From: Crateriforma spongiae
GTDB lineage: Bacteria > Planctomycetota > Planctomycetia > Pirellulales > Pirellulaceae
NCBI RefSeq assembly: GCF_012290005.1
Contig: NZ_JAAXMS010000005.1
Location: 372,001 to 436,000, forward strand
Reading direction: 5' to 3'
DNA length: 64,000 bases
Positions 44,601-59,600 of this stretch are shown here, one piece after another. Each line of letters begins with the position of its first letter. The stretch's first letter is position 1. A model generated the notes under the pieces. That model saw nothing but the letters and a program-made list of their open reading frames with translations. It ran no database searches and was not told where the DNA came from. The position numbers were made by a program, and so were the translations under genes.

Positions 44601-47600
44601 GCAATCGACGGCGACTTGGACGGTACGCCCGGCGGCGTGAATAACTTCTGGTTCCAAACGCGTCCGCTGGAACGGATTCTGCAAGTCCAATCGACCGGTG
44701 CGGGAATCGTTCCCGGCCAAACGATGACGATCAGCGGTTCGACCGGTGTGTCGCGACGCTTCGAATTTGTTCCGGTCGGCGGCACCGCGCAGCCGGGCAA
44801 CGTTCCAATTCTGTACAACGCGACGGTCGGCGGAACCGGGACCAGCACCAGTGGATTGGCGTTGGCGATTCGTACGGCGATCAACTCGGTCAGCGGTCAA
44901 ACCGGCGTGTCTTCGTCGTTGTCCACCAGCGGCAACGAACTGGTCTTGTCGGGCGAACGCGTGCTGTCGTTCGGCAACAGCTTCACCGGTGTCGAGGCAC
45001 TCGGACGAAACATCTTTGTCGATAAGGTGTCCAGTGTTGTGGCCGACGGAACCTTGGCCCAACCGTTCAACAACGTCGACAACCCGTTCGAAGACGGTGC
45101 GTTTGACGCGGCGTTGCCGGGCGACATCGTGCGGATCGTCGGTAACGGCGGACAGGACGGTGATCTGTCGACGACCGCTGACAACTTCAGCTACCAATTC
45201 GGGCTTAGCGAAATCGGCGGCAACGTGCTGCCCGATGGTCGCCATATGGATGTGCCCAAGGGCGTGACGACGATGGTCGATGCCGGTGCGGTGTTCAAAC
45301 TGCGTGCGGCCGCGGTCAGTGTCGGCAGCAACAGTTTGCTTTCGGACCGCAGCGGTGGTGCCTTGCAGGTCTTGGGAGCACCGCGTTTGGTGAATCTGGC
45401 CGATCCGGCGATCAGTGGCGTGGAAGTGACTGACACCGGAATCACCCAGATCGGTGATTCGGGCAGCGTCGTCTTTACCAGCACACGCGACCGCAGTGTC
45501 GATGCGGCGTCGTCGGGCAACAGCCCTGCTCCGGCGGCCGGCAACTGGGGCGGTCTGATCTTCCAGAACGATTTCGATGCGGCCGAGGGCCGTGCGAACC
45601 TGGAATCCGAAGGGATCTTCCTGCAAACCGTCAATCACGCGGAACTGCGCTACGGCGGCGGCAGCAACATCGTGATCAACTCGGTTCAGAAAACCGTCAA
45701 TCCGATTCAGATCGTCGACCTGCGTCCCACGATCACCTTCAACGAATTGTTGCACAACGCTTCGGCGGCGATGAGTGCGACGCCGAACAGCTTCTTGGAA
45801 ACCAGTTTCCAATCGCCGCGTTTCCAACAAGCCGGTGCATTCACCGCGGATTACGACCGCGTGGGGCCGGACATCAAGATGAACTTGGTGACCGACAACA
45901 GCATCAATGGTTTGTTCATTCGCACCGAATCGGAAGCCAACCAGCCGCCGCGCGAAATCACCGTGTCGGCACGCTTTGACGATGTCGGCATCGTCCACTA
46001 CATCGCCGAAAACATCTTGATCGCCGGCCAACCGGGCGGATCGATTCAAGACGGCTTTGCGCCTGATTTTGGTTCGGTCACCACGCAAACCGCCGGCGGT
46101 GGTTCGCTGGTTAATGGCACCTATCAATACCGCATGACGTTTGTCGATGCGGCCGGCTTTGAATCGTTGGCCAGCGACGCGTCTGACGCGGTGACGATCA
46201 GCGGCGGCAATCGCACGGCCCAGTTGTTGAACCTGCCCGTGATTCCGGAACGCAGCGATTATCTGTCGCGTCGTTTGTACCGGCTGAACCCGCTTTCGGG
46301 CGAATACGAGTTGGTCGCACAGCTGAACCGCAGCGATGCGACCTTCACCGACAACGGATCGGTGGCGACGGGCGGAGCGACGTTGGATCTTAGCCGTGCC
46401 GGAATCCGCGGACGTTTGGACGGATCGTTGGTGGTGGATCCGAACATGGTGGTCAAGTTCCGCGGTGCACGCATCGAACTGGACCATGACACGCAATTGA
46501 TCGCCGAAGGCACCGAGGGCAAACCGGTGATCTTCACCAGTGCACTGGACGATCGTTTTGGTGCGGGTGGATCATTCGATACCAACAATGACGCGGGCAT
46601 TGCCGGCGGTCCCACGGCACCGCAACGCGGTGACTGGTCGGGCTTGTACGCGGGCCCCAGTGCAAACGTCAGTTTGGACTATGCGACGATCGCTTACGGT
46701 GGCGGCGTCAGCCTGATCGAAGGCGGCCAGTCACGCGGCTTTGCGGCGTTGGAATTGCAACAAGCCGACGCACGTGTCACCAACAGCCGATTCGAATACA
46801 ACGACAATGCGATGGACGGGTCTGGCCCGATCGGTCGCAACGGACGCCTGGCGATCACGCCGGCAACGATCTTTGTCCGCGGCAGCCAGCCGATCATCGT
46901 GGGCAACGAATTCGTCGACAACTATGGATCGATTATCGACATCGATCTGGCGTCGATGACCGATGAATTGCTGACCGACATCGGCCGGCAAACCGGATCA
47001 CCGGATCGCGTGGTGGGCTTGGACGATAACCATGGTCCGTTGGTCCGCCAGAACACGACCGAAAGTACCGCCGGCGACGTCCTGGGACTGCGCCAATTGA
47101 ACGGTCTGCGGATCCGCGGCGGTGATTTGACCAGCGGCAGCGTCTGGGACGACACTGATATCGTTCACGTGTTGTACGATTCCGTGGTGGTCGGCAACCA
47201 AGTTTCCGGTGGGGCTTTGGAATTGCGAAGCCGTCCGGATGAAAGCCTGGTCGTCAAGATGTTGGGCCAAGGCACGCCCAACAGTGCGACGGCGGGAACC
47301 GGGATCACGGCAACCGGTTCGACCGGCGACATCAACGATCGCATCGGCGGTACGGTCCACGTCATCGGTTTGCCGGGTGCACCGGTCGTGTTGACCAGTT
47401 TGAACGACGACACGGTGGGTGCCGGTCGTAAGATCGACGGTTCGGCCCAAAACGACACCGGCGGCGACGGTTACGGCAGCCGTCCGTCCAGCAATGACTG
47501 GCGAAGTCTGCTATTTGACAACTTGAGCAACGACCGCAACGTTGCGGTGACCACGGAACTGGAATTGCCCACCGCGGCACCTCCCGGGGTCAACGACACG

Positions 47601-50600
47601 ACGATCAATGCCCAGAACTTGGGTGACTTGGCCGCCAACATTTACGCGGGTGACGATCAATCACGCTTGGGCTTTGATGTCCAAGGGTTTATCAGCACGC
47701 CCAGCGACGTTGATACCTATGCCTTCACCGGTGTGGGCGGCGCGGAAGTCTGGATCGACATCGACAAGACTTCGATCGGCTTGGACACGGTCATCGAAAT
47801 CGTCGACAACTCGGGTCAAGTGCTGGCGCGATCGGACAACGGCTATACCGAATTCTTTGACCCCAGCCTGATCGAAAACAACGGCACCGGTGTGGGCGGC
47901 GATTTGTTGGCCGGCCCATTGGGTGACGTCGATAATCCGCAAGCCAACTTGCAGGCCGACGGAAACTATTACGACTTTGGTTCCACCAACGTCCGTGACG
48001 CCGGATTGCGTTTGACCTTGCCGGGCAACACCGGAACCCGCAGCAATTACTTCGTCCGCGTACGAAGTGCTTCGGTGGACGCCGAGGACATCGGTGGTGG
48101 TCAAACGTCAGGTTCGTACCGGATGCAAATTCGTTTGTCCGAGGCCCAGGAATTTGCCGGCAGCGTCGTTCGCCACGCCGACATCCGTTATGCCAACCAC
48201 GGGATCCACGTCCAAGCGTTGCCGGGATCGTCACCGCTGTTGGGCGACGCCCAGGAAAACGAATCCGCCGATCCGTTTTCGCCGGAGTTCTCGTCGGTGT
48301 TCAACACCGCACAGCCCGGTGGTTACTTCATCGACGGTGAACCGCAGTATCCGACCGATATCTACGCCAGCAATGACGATTTGAATGGCGGGTTTTTCAG
48401 CAATGATTTCTTCCCGGTCCTGAACGCCCGCCCGCAGAACTTGGGCGACTTGATCGATTCGAAGGACGGTGCGATCAGCGTTGGCGGTTCGTTGTCCACC
48501 AGCAACGATGTCGACTTCTATCAGATCGATGTCGGTCGCGACGCATCGCTTAGCGACGTCAGCCGTTCGACGGTCTTCGACATTGATTATGCCGACGGCT
48601 ACGATCGACCGAACACCAATCTGAGCGTGTTCTTCTCGCCCACGGGCAACCCGAATGACGCCGAATTGGTGCTGTTCGGTGAATCCAGCAGCATCCTGGA
48701 CGACCTTTCCAGCCCGCTGGACAGCGAATTGGTGGGCGAACTTCTGGATCGGGGTTCACGCACCGAAGAAGACGCCTTCATCGGGCCGATCAATCTGGCC
48801 CAGGGCAGCTACTTCATCGCCGTGACCGAAGCCGGTGCGGTCCCGACGGAGTTGAACAGCAACTCGCGACTGCGCCGTGTTCCGATCGAATCGACCGTCC
48901 GTATCTTCGACGACGCTGTCGAAGTGATCGGTGGCGTCGACGGCCAGACGCCGGTCAACGGCGGTTTCGTTGATACCGTCAGCGGCGGTTGGTCCGTCAC
49001 GACGGATCGTTCGACCGATGTCGGTCACCAACGAGTGGATTCGAACATCGAAGCAAGCGGCACTTTTGGTCAGACCTTTGCCGCGATCGATACGACATCC
49101 AACCAGTACGACGAAAGCGACATCGGTCAGATCGACTTTGGATCTGATTCGGAACAAGACGTCGCCTATTCGTTCGAACACGAATTGATCATCGGTTTCG
49201 GCGAGAACGTCACGCAGACGCGTCGGGACCAGATCTTGTCCCAGAACAATCTGACCGTGCTGAAGTCGTTCGACTTCATCAACGCGGTTCACGTGCAGTC
49301 GGCGGAGACCGGCGACGGGTTGGGGCAAGTCATCGCATCGCTGGAAGAGGTACCGGAAGTCGAATACGCCGAACGCAATGTCGCGCGTACGATCGCTCTG
49401 ACCCCGGACGATCCGCAGTACGGCCAAATGTGGCATTTGAACAATGTCGGCCAGACGGGCGGAACACCCGATGCCGATATCGATTTGCCCGAGGCTTGGG
49501 ACACCTTCACCGGCAGCGACCAAACGGTCATTGCGATCATCGACAGTGGTGTCGACCTGACGCATCCCGATTTGGTGGACAACCTGTGGGTCAACCCGGG
49601 TGAAATTGCCGGTGACGGAATCGACAACGACGGGAACGGATACATCGACGATATCAACGGCATCGATGCGTTTGCCGGTGATACCGATCCGCAAGACGCG
49701 CAAGGTCACGGAACGCACGTCGCCGGTACCACGGCGGCCGTTGGTAACAATGCCACGGGTGTGACCGGGATCAATTGGAACAGCAAGATCATGGCGCTGC
49801 GTGTCGGCGACGTCGGGCTGTCCACCGCCGCGATCATCGAATCGCTGGACTATCTGGTCACGATGAAGACGCAGTTCGGGATCAACATCGTCGTCAGCAA
49901 TAACAGTTACGGCGGATCGTTTGCATCGGCGGCGGAAATGGCTGCGATTCAAGCGAACATCGACGCCGGCATTGGCTTTGTGGCCGCAGCGGGCAACGAC
50001 AGCACCAACAACGATTTCACGCCGCAGTTCCCGGCGTCGTATCCGATCGAAGAAATCATCACGGTGGCGTCGACCGATCACAACGACCAATTGTCGACGT
50101 TCAGTAACTTTGGTGCCTTCAGCGTCGATGTGGCTGCACCGGGGACCAACGTGCTCAGCACTACGCTGGGCGGTGGTTACGGGTTGAACAGTGGTACGTC
50201 GATGGCGTCGCCACACGTCGCCGGTGTCTACGCGTTGTTGGCCGGCCAAGACCCGACCGCAAGCGTGGACCAGTATCGTACGGCGATCCTGTTGGGTGCC
50301 GATCCGCTGGCCAACCTGACCGGAACCAGCGTCACCGGCGCCCGATTGAACGCCAATGGTGCCCAGGACGCATTGGCGATTCTGACGGCTCGTTCGATCG
50401 ACAACGAATCGATGTTCTTCGATCGTAGTGTGGTCAACGGCAGCCTGCGATCGACCGCTTTCGATCTGACCGGTTACAGTGCCGGCGATCTGCCCCGGTT
50501 CTACTTCGACTACTTCGTCGATGCGGCCGATGGTGACACGATCACCGTTCAAGCGACCAGCAATGAACAAACCACGCCGATCGAATTGGACGTGGACCTG

Positions 50601-53600
50601 AACAACGTCGTGAACTTTGGTGCATGGCGACAAGGCATTGCATCGTTGGACGCTTTCGCAGGTCACACCGATGTTGTGATCGAATTCTTGTACAACGCGG
50701 ACACCGCCGACACGTCGGCCGAAGGTCTGTATCTGGACAACTTCATCGTCGGTTTTGCCGAACGCGGTGAAATGGTCTCCGGTGCAACGCCTGGTCAAGG
50801 TAACTTCACGGCATCGTTCGGTGCGGTTTCCGGCCAATACCAGTTGGAAGTGCGGCCGGGCAACGAGTACAGCCAGCAGCTTGACGGCGGCCTGTTGATC
50901 GAACGCGGGTTAAAAGACAATCCGAAGTTGAGCGTTCCGTATTACCTGAGCGTTCCCAGCGGCCCAGAAGTGGTGCCCTACGATACGTTCAGCTTCGAAG
51001 TCTATGACAGTGTCGCCGATGCCGACGTGACGCTGACGTTCCAGTACCAGCCGACCGAAGCGACGCGGCAGAACCCGTCGTTGGTCGATCCCAATGCGAT
51101 CGCCGTGCCTTATTCGGTCAACGCACCGCAAGACGCCGGTTTGATCGTCGCCTCGGTCACCAATTCGGTGATCACCGCGATCCAGGGCGTTGCCGACGTC
51201 GCGATTCTGGGTGTTCGCCGTGTGGATTCACAGCCCACGCAGTCCTTTGACACCAACGATCGTCAAACCGAAGCGATCACCTTGGTGGCACCCGCGGGCA
51301 GCCAGCTTAGCGACGGTGACCAGTTCACCCTTAGCGACGGCAGCAACACCGTCGTGTTTGAATTCACCACCGATTCGGCCGTCGCTTTTGGCTCGATCGG
51401 CATCCGGTTCACTCCCGCCGATACGCCAACCGACATCGCCGAAGCGATCATTCGTGCGATCAATTCCGGTGTGGTTCAAGGCGAATTGCAATTGCGTGCG
51501 TCGACCTCAACCGGCGACTGGGACTTCAGCAACCCGACCGCACCGGACGCGTTGCCGACCGACGGTCGCGTCGCGTTGCACGGACACGCGGTCGGCCAAT
51601 TCGTCGCCGTTGAAAACGTTGGCGATGCGACCAGCAGCGATCCGTTGCCGGTGGCCGGTGATGGAACCGTGCAGCTTTCGGCGATCTACCATCACGGCCT
51701 TGGCGATCAGAACGCCCAGCGACTGCAGGGTGCATTTATCATCGAAAACAACACGGTCACCGAGGCCCATGCGATCGGAATCTGGTCCGATACCGGGCAT
51801 CGTGGCACCGATCCGGAAGACAACCGTGACCCGGCGTTGATCGGCATCCCGGCCGGCAACGATTTCTTGCAGCTGCCACCGGTCGGCAATTCGCCGCTGG
51901 GTGCGGTGAAGAACCTGCCGATTTTGAACGATTCGGTCGAAGGCGGCCTGACCGCCGGCGTGGTTGTTCGCAACAACATCGTCGACCAGGCCGGATACAC
52001 CGGCATCAAGGTCGACGGCGAAACACGTCCCTTCGTGATCGAATGGGACGGCCTGAACGATTGGTACGCCAACGGCAACACGCTGCTTCAGGACCGCGGT
52101 GACATTCTGGTTCCCGACGGTGCGATCATGGCGATCGATGCCGGCGGAACACGAGTCGTCTTTGAATTCGAAGACATCAGCGGTGCACCGACCAACCAAG
52201 GCGGCAGCGGCCAGGTCGGCGGTGATGGCTTTGTCGACGGACACGTGCCGATCTATTACCGATTGGGCAGCGGGTCGACGACTTACAACCCCAGCGGTCC
52301 GGACCCGATCCGTAACTTCGGTTATTCAGCGCACGAATTGCTGATGGCCATGTACGAATCGATCCAAGGCAGCATCTTGGTCACCAACGGTCTGGTCGAA
52401 TTGGTTCGTCCGACGTTGGGACCGTCGTTGACCAGTCCGATTTCGCCGATCTTGCGAACGATCGGTGAAGACCCCGTCGGCGCGACCTATGGTGGCGACG
52501 TCCTGGATTTCGATAATCCGGCGTTGTACCTGGAAGGCGTCACGGGAGTTTACATGTCCATGAACTTCCAAAAGGACATCGAGGATTCCAATCTGAACTT
52601 GGGCCTGGATTCGTTCTTCAGCTACACCAGTTTCGATCCGGTCACTGGCGAAACATTCAACGGTCCGTCGCCGTTGATGCCGATCTACGAGGCCCCGCAA
52701 CCGTTGGCCAAGTTGATCAACAACACCGTCCGCGGATCGGACGGAACCGAGGGTGCGTTCCTGGCCGATGGTTCACTGTCGGGCGCCGTGGGCAGTGCGA
52801 CCGAGGAATCCAACGACGTGATCGCTGAAGCGGTCGATACGAAGTTGGAAGTCAGCCATCGTGGTGCCTACTTTGCCGACGGATCGATCGGCGACCATGT
52901 GGGACCGTTGCCGTCGGGTCAAGACGTCGATTTCTTCAAGGTCGAACTGGGCGTCGGCGATCGATTGATTGTCGACTTGGACACCGTCGCTGGTGGACCG
53001 ACCGGTTACCTGCGACTGTTCGGCCCGGGCGGCGAAGAATTGGCGACCGGTGAAATGGGCGCGTTGCCGGAATACCTGAACCCTGGCAGCAGCGTTGAAT
53101 TCCCCGTCACTGATGACGCCAACGCACGCGACAGCTACATCGATTACACGGCCCTGGCAAAGGGCACGTACTACGTCGGTGTCAGCAGCGAAGGCAACGA
53201 AACTTATGACGCCAAGAGCCTGGCCGATCGGACCGATCCGACTGGTGGCGAAGGCGACTATTCGATCGCCATCGAAACCTACGCCCCGCGATCGTTCGTT
53301 CTGTCGCTGGACAGCCATCCGCTGACTCCGTTCGACGCCGAACGTACCACGGGCAATATCAACGGAACGCTGGCCGAAGGCGGACCGGGTAACGGTGCAC
53401 CAACGTTGGTCGGAACCACGTTCACGATCACGCAAATCCCGGATTATCTGATCCCAACCCGCACCGGCGATGCTTATGCCAACGTCAACGCGGACGGAAA
53501 CCGTGTGACGTTCGAATTCACCAGCGGTACCAACACGATCGTGCTGCCCAACGGCAACATCAACGTGCCGATCTTGACGACCGACTTCATGAACGGTGGC

Positions 53601-56600
53601 GGTTATCGCGTGCCGGATATCATGCGGGCGATCAGCAATGCGATCAACGGTTACCTGAACAACCCGGCGTTGCCGAACCACGAGGTCAACAATGGCCCTG
53701 ACGGCACCAACGGCCCGATCAGCCGCGTGGAAGCCCGAGCATTGGGCGGAACCCAAACGGACAACGTTGGCATTTACAACTTCATCCGTGAGAAGGGCTC
53801 CCCGCTGGGTGGTATCGTCACGACCGATGGCGGTGACCCGCCGACGTTGACGGGCTACTTGACCGGGTTCGATTTCACGACCGGCTTTGGACACGATCGT
53901 CGCGAAAGTGGTGGAACCGTCTCGATCGTTCCCGACGGTACGTTCACCGATGGCCGCGGAACGACCGAACTGTACGTGGCAATCATGAATGCCGCGAACA
54001 TCGAATTGAGCCCCGAGGCACGTGCAGCCGGCCTGAAGCTTGGGCCGGACAACAGCACCTTGGCCAACGGCGATCAACGGTCGACCGAATACGCCAGCGA
54101 AGCCGACCAAGTGCTGGTCGAAAACGGCATCTTCGTCGGCAGCGGTGCCAGCGCAGCGATTTTGAACAATGTGATAACGAATGCTCACCAAAGCATCGTT
54201 CAAGAAGAATCGGGTGCGTTCGGGTTCGGTGCCCGCATCGATGAACTGAACCCCGATCTGAGTGTCAAGAAGGGCGAGATCACGCAAACCGGTAATGCGA
54301 TTCAATACGACGAATCGCGAAACACGCAGTTGCGTTCGGATCTGTCCTGGTCGATCAACAATGGTGTCGGCTTGATCAACCGCAACCCGGCGCTGGATAC
54401 AAGCATCAGCACCGACCTGCGGACCGGTCCCAGTAACATCAGCGGTGGTAACAGCGATTTCAACTTCGTCGCACGTCCCGCCAGCGAAACCGGCCAGACG
54501 CCGGGTAATTTCATCACGCTGACCAGCGGTGATTTGTTTGTCGATGCGGCCGCCGGGAACTTCACGCCTGCGGATCACGCGCCGATCGTCGACAGTGCGG
54601 TCGATTCGATCGATCCAAATGTGGCGCTGACGGAAATCTATGACTTGTTGGGAATCCCCAGCTCGTTGATCGTCAGCCCTGCCCGTGATCACAGCGGTCA
54701 ACTGCGTGCGGACGAACCGACGATGTCACCGCCCGGTGGTATCGGTGCGAACGTGTTCAAGGATCGTGGTGCATTGGACACGGCGGACTTTGTGGGACCG
54801 ATCGCAAGTTTGGAAAACCCGCTGGACAATGACTTTGCCCAACTGGACAGCGATCCGTCCAACAGCTTCGTTCGTCGCACCGACGGCGTGTTCAACGAAT
54901 TCCGCGTCCTGGTCCAAGACTTGGGCGACAATTCGAACCCGTTCGTCGGCAGCGGAATCGACGATTCGACCGTGATGGTTGCCGAAATTCCGGGCCTGCG
55001 TCCGATCGGAGCCAACGTCACGCTGTTCGAAAATGATCGGCTGTTGACCGAAGGCATCGATTACACGTTCAGCTATGACGAAACCCGCGGCGTGATCACG
55101 TTGCGTCCACTGGCCGGAATCTGGTCCAACGACCATTCGTACCGCATCGCATTGAACAACCGTGACCGCACGGTCGTCATTGCCCCGGGGATCAACGAAG
55201 CGGTCGACGGCGACCAGGTTGCCATCACCGAAGTCGGTGGCGGTCGAGTGATCTTCGAATACGACACGGGCTATCAGATCCTTGCACCGGAGGTGTTGAC
55301 GCTGACCGTTCCGGTCGAAGGCACCAATGCCGGTGGATTGTCCGACGGCGATGTGTTCCAAGTCAGCGATGGGGTCCGTGGTCCGATCTTGTTCGAATTG
55401 GACAACGACGGAATCACGCTGACCGGCACCACGCCGATTTCCATCCCCACGACGCCGACCCCGATCGATCCAGATGATCTGCAGGTCTTCTTGGAAGGCA
55501 TTGCGACCAGCATCGGAGACGCGTTGCAAGCCGAGGTCGATGGCGGACGTATCGACGCCGACATCATGGTGGACGGAACCAAGATCCTGATCGGTACCGA
55601 AGCGGGTGCGACGGTCGATGCCAGCAACAGTGGCTTGTCCCAGGCGGCTCGGACTCTGTCGATGCAAATTCCCGGCAGCGGTGTCGGTGCATCGGGAATC
55701 CAAGACGGCGACACGTTTGTTTTGTCCAACGGACTGCGGACCGAAACCTTTGAATTTGATACCGACGGCAACCTGACCGCTCGGACCAACATCCCGGTGA
55801 TCGTCAGCAACGGCATGACCGCCGATGCGGCCGCCAACGCCGTGGTCACCGCGGTGAATGATTCGCTGTTGGCTCTGTCCAGCACGTCCAGTGGCGACAA
55901 GGTGTTCTTCAATCTGCCGTCGGAAGGTTCGGCGTCGGTCGTTTCCGGTCGTGCAACGATCATCGGTATCAGTCGCACTCCGGTCGACGCGGATTCGATC
56001 ACCGTGACATCCGTCGATGGTTCGACCAGTGCCACGCTGGAAATCAATCGCAGCGACGAAGTCGACTTGGATGGAAATCCGGCCGACGACGGCGTGACCG
56101 ATCCGAACATCCCGCTGAACATCACGCGTCTGACCACCGCGAACGAGCTGGCACAGCAGATTGCCACGGCGTTGCGAGGCTTGGACATCGGTGGTTTGGA
56201 TCCGAACGTGATCGAAGCCAGCGACGGCGGAATCGTCCATGTCGGCGGTTCGGACGGGCTGGGATTGACCGAAACGGGATCGGCCATCGATGTGGTCGGT
56301 TCGCCATCGGTCGCCGGTTCGTCGACGATCGCGATCATGGGGCCGCTGTTGCTGCGTCTGCCCGGCGTGGGCGGTGCCGGCATTGCCGACGGCAGCACGT
56401 TCATCGTGCGTGACGACAATGGCAACGACGTCGTGTTCGAAATGAATGTCGCGGGAACACCGGCAACGGTCGCCGGTGCGACGGTGATCGATTTCAACAC
56501 GTTCGACGATTTCAACACGCTGGGCGATAAGATGGTTGCGGCCATCAACGCGGCGGGCACCGGCGTGACGGTCGTTAACAACGGCGCCGGCGAATTGAGC

Positions 56601-59600
56601 TTTGGGTATGTGACCGACAACCGGTTGGACGTCAGCAGTATCCCGCAGATGCAGAAGGTGCGCGGGTCGGTCAGCGACGGAGAACAAGTCACGATCACCC
56701 AAGGCGGTGTCAGCGTGACGTACGAATTCGATTCGATCCTTGGTGGTGGCGGAGTCGGCGCGGGTCATGTCGCGGTTCGATTCTTGCCCGACAGTCCCGC
56801 CGGCGACATCGCAACGGCTTTGGCCGCGGCGATCAACGAAAACCCGCTGGGATTGACCATCAGCGCGGTTGCCGAAACCGATTCGGCCGGCAACCCGACC
56901 GGCAGCGTGAAGCTGAACGACATCCCGGGAACGGTCGTCGACGTGTCGCTATCGCCGACCTTGTCGGTCTCGGGCGTCCCCGGTGGTGCAATCGCGGTTC
57001 CGATCCTGCCGTCGTTCACCGCCGTGCAAATCAAGCAAGCCTTGATCGCGGCGATCAATTCGGACCAGAACCCGACCAGCTTGGTGGCCGAGGATCGTGG
57101 CGGAAACACATTCTTTGTGGAAAACAGCCAGCTGATCGACGGCAACCTGGATTCGTTCTACTTGCCGGCCATCAAGGACTTGGCGGGCAATCCGCTGGAA
57201 CCGAATCGTGACGACAACACGACTCAATTCACCATCCTGTTGCCGACGATCGGACTGGACTTTGGTGACGCACCGGACCCACGCGATAACGTGCCCGGCC
57301 GCTTGCCGACCCGCTTGGCCAACGACGGTGCACGCCACGTCGTGACACCCGATTTGACCTTGGGTACCCGCGTCGACGCCGAACCCGATGCGTTGCCGAC
57401 GCCGCAAGCTGATGGTGATGATCTGGTCATCAACATCGCATCGTCCGGTGCCTTGTTCACGACGTCGATCGCCGACGGTTTTGCCCAGATTGATCAAGTC
57501 GTTGGCGTTGACGCGACGACCCGCGATGGTGACACAATCACGATCGCACTGGGCGGCGAAACGGTGACGTTGGAATTCGACATCGACGGCATCTTTGCCG
57601 AGGAACATTTTGCGATCCAACCGGTTGATCCCACTGATCCGGTTTCGATCAGTTCCGCCATCGCCGATGCGATCGCCGAAAGCCCGTTGGGACCGAGCGA
57701 AGTCAGCATTGATGGCGGCACCGTGAAGGTGTTCAGCAACGATGAAGACGGCGTTTCCTTCGTCAGTGACATCAACCCCGTCGGTTCGCTGAACAAGGGT
57801 GTCATCACTCCGGTGACCGTGACGGTCGTCGGCGAAGGCGTCCTGGAAGCATGGATCGACTTCAACGCCGACGGCGACTGGAACGACCCGGGCGAACGCA
57901 TCATCGATGGCAGCAACCCGCTGGCTCGATTCAGCGACACCGGTGCCCCGGTCACGCGGACCTTCAACATCACCGTTCCCGGCATCGCGGCTACGCGACC
58001 GACGCCGGTTGAAACGTACGCTCGATTCCGTGTCTCCCGCGAAGGCGGATTGGATGCCTCGGGCTTGGCGTTGTCCGGTGAAGTGGAAGACTACGTTGTC
58101 ACCATCGTTCCAGGTGCACCGCCGACCGTGGACGAGGCCAACTCCATGTTGGAGTACACGGTGGCCGAAGATTTCAATCTCCAGGCACTGGATCAAGACG
58201 GCAATCTGACCACGTCACCCAACGATAACGGCATCTTGGCTGGTATCACCGATCCCGATGGGGACCCGGTCAAGGTCTTCGATGGTGACGTCGGAACGCG
58301 GACGCTGACCACCCCGGGTGGCACCGTCGTCGGTACCTTGAATCTGCAAAGCGACGGAACGTTCAGTTTCGTTCCCACCGCGGACTTCAACGGTGTGGCG
58401 ACGTTCACCGCACGGGTCAGCGACAGCAAGCCGGGGGCGCCGGAAACGGAGATCGTTTCCAGCACGCCGATCACGGTCACGATCGATGTCACGCCGGTCA
58501 ATGACCCGCCGGTCGCATCGCCGGCACCGACGCCGGTCGAATTGACGATCGACGAAGACGAAGTGATCACGCTGACCACGGCCGAACTGATCGATCCGTT
58601 CTACGTGCCCGGTCCGGCCAATGAAATGGATCAGTCGCTGATCCTGCAAGAAGTCTTCAGCAACGCTGGTCAATTCGTTACCGAATTAGGCGGAATGTTG
58701 ACGCTGTCCGAAGACGGTACCGAGGTCGTTTACACGCCTCCGGCCGACTTCAACAGCACCACCCAAGTTGATCGGTTCTCGTATCGTGTTGCCGACATCC
58801 CGGGCGACGGCCAAACCAGCCTGATCGCGGGCGAAATCGGCACGGTGGAATTCACCATCAACGCCGTCAACGACGCCCCGCGTGCCGGTGACGACTTTGT
58901 GCAGACTGGTGAAAACGAGCCGGTGGAAATTTCGGTGGCGACCCTGTTGTCCAATGACACACCGGGACCGCAGGACGAAATTGATGCCGGTCAGACGATC
59001 AGTCTGATGGCCGCCCAGTTCCCGCTGACCACTCGCGAAGGCGGCACGGTCACGCAATCGGGCGACACACTGACTTACACCCCGCCGACCGGATTTAGCG
59101 GTGCCGATCAATTCACCTATGGCTTGATCGATTCGCTGAACGCCACCGGCCAAGGGTTGGTTCGCATCAACGTCGACGACGTCAACGGTGCACCGGTTTT
59201 CGTCGGCGTCGACGGCAATCCGGATCAAACGTCGCTGACGTACACCGAAAGCAAAGACGATCCGAAGACGGTCACCTTGGAATTGTCGACCTGGTTCGAC
59301 GATCCGGAAAATGATCCGCTGCAATACACGGTTGACACGTCCAACGGATCGATCGTGGGTGTCGAACTGGACGGCAGCACGATGACGTTGACCCTGCCGC
59401 CGTACTCGTTCGGTGAAGCCGATCTGACGATCACCGCGACCGATGACGACGGCTTGTTCGACACCGCAGTGGTTCCGGTCATTGTGACCAACACGCCCGA
59501 TGCCCCCGAGGTGCTGAATCCGCTGGGGACGGTCAACGGTAATGAAAACACGACCGTCGAAGTCGATCTGTCCGATGTGTTCCGGGATCGCGACAACGAC

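Noticed and set aside
44058-46496. An 812-codon open frame antisense to the first giant, and similar long antisense frames (48756-50837, 52773-54701, 54726-56768, 26926-28551)
   Set aside because: They mirror the codon pattern of the sense gene, are rich in Arg/Val/Asp/Gln with no domain, and have no start signals. They are shadows of strongly biased coding sequence.
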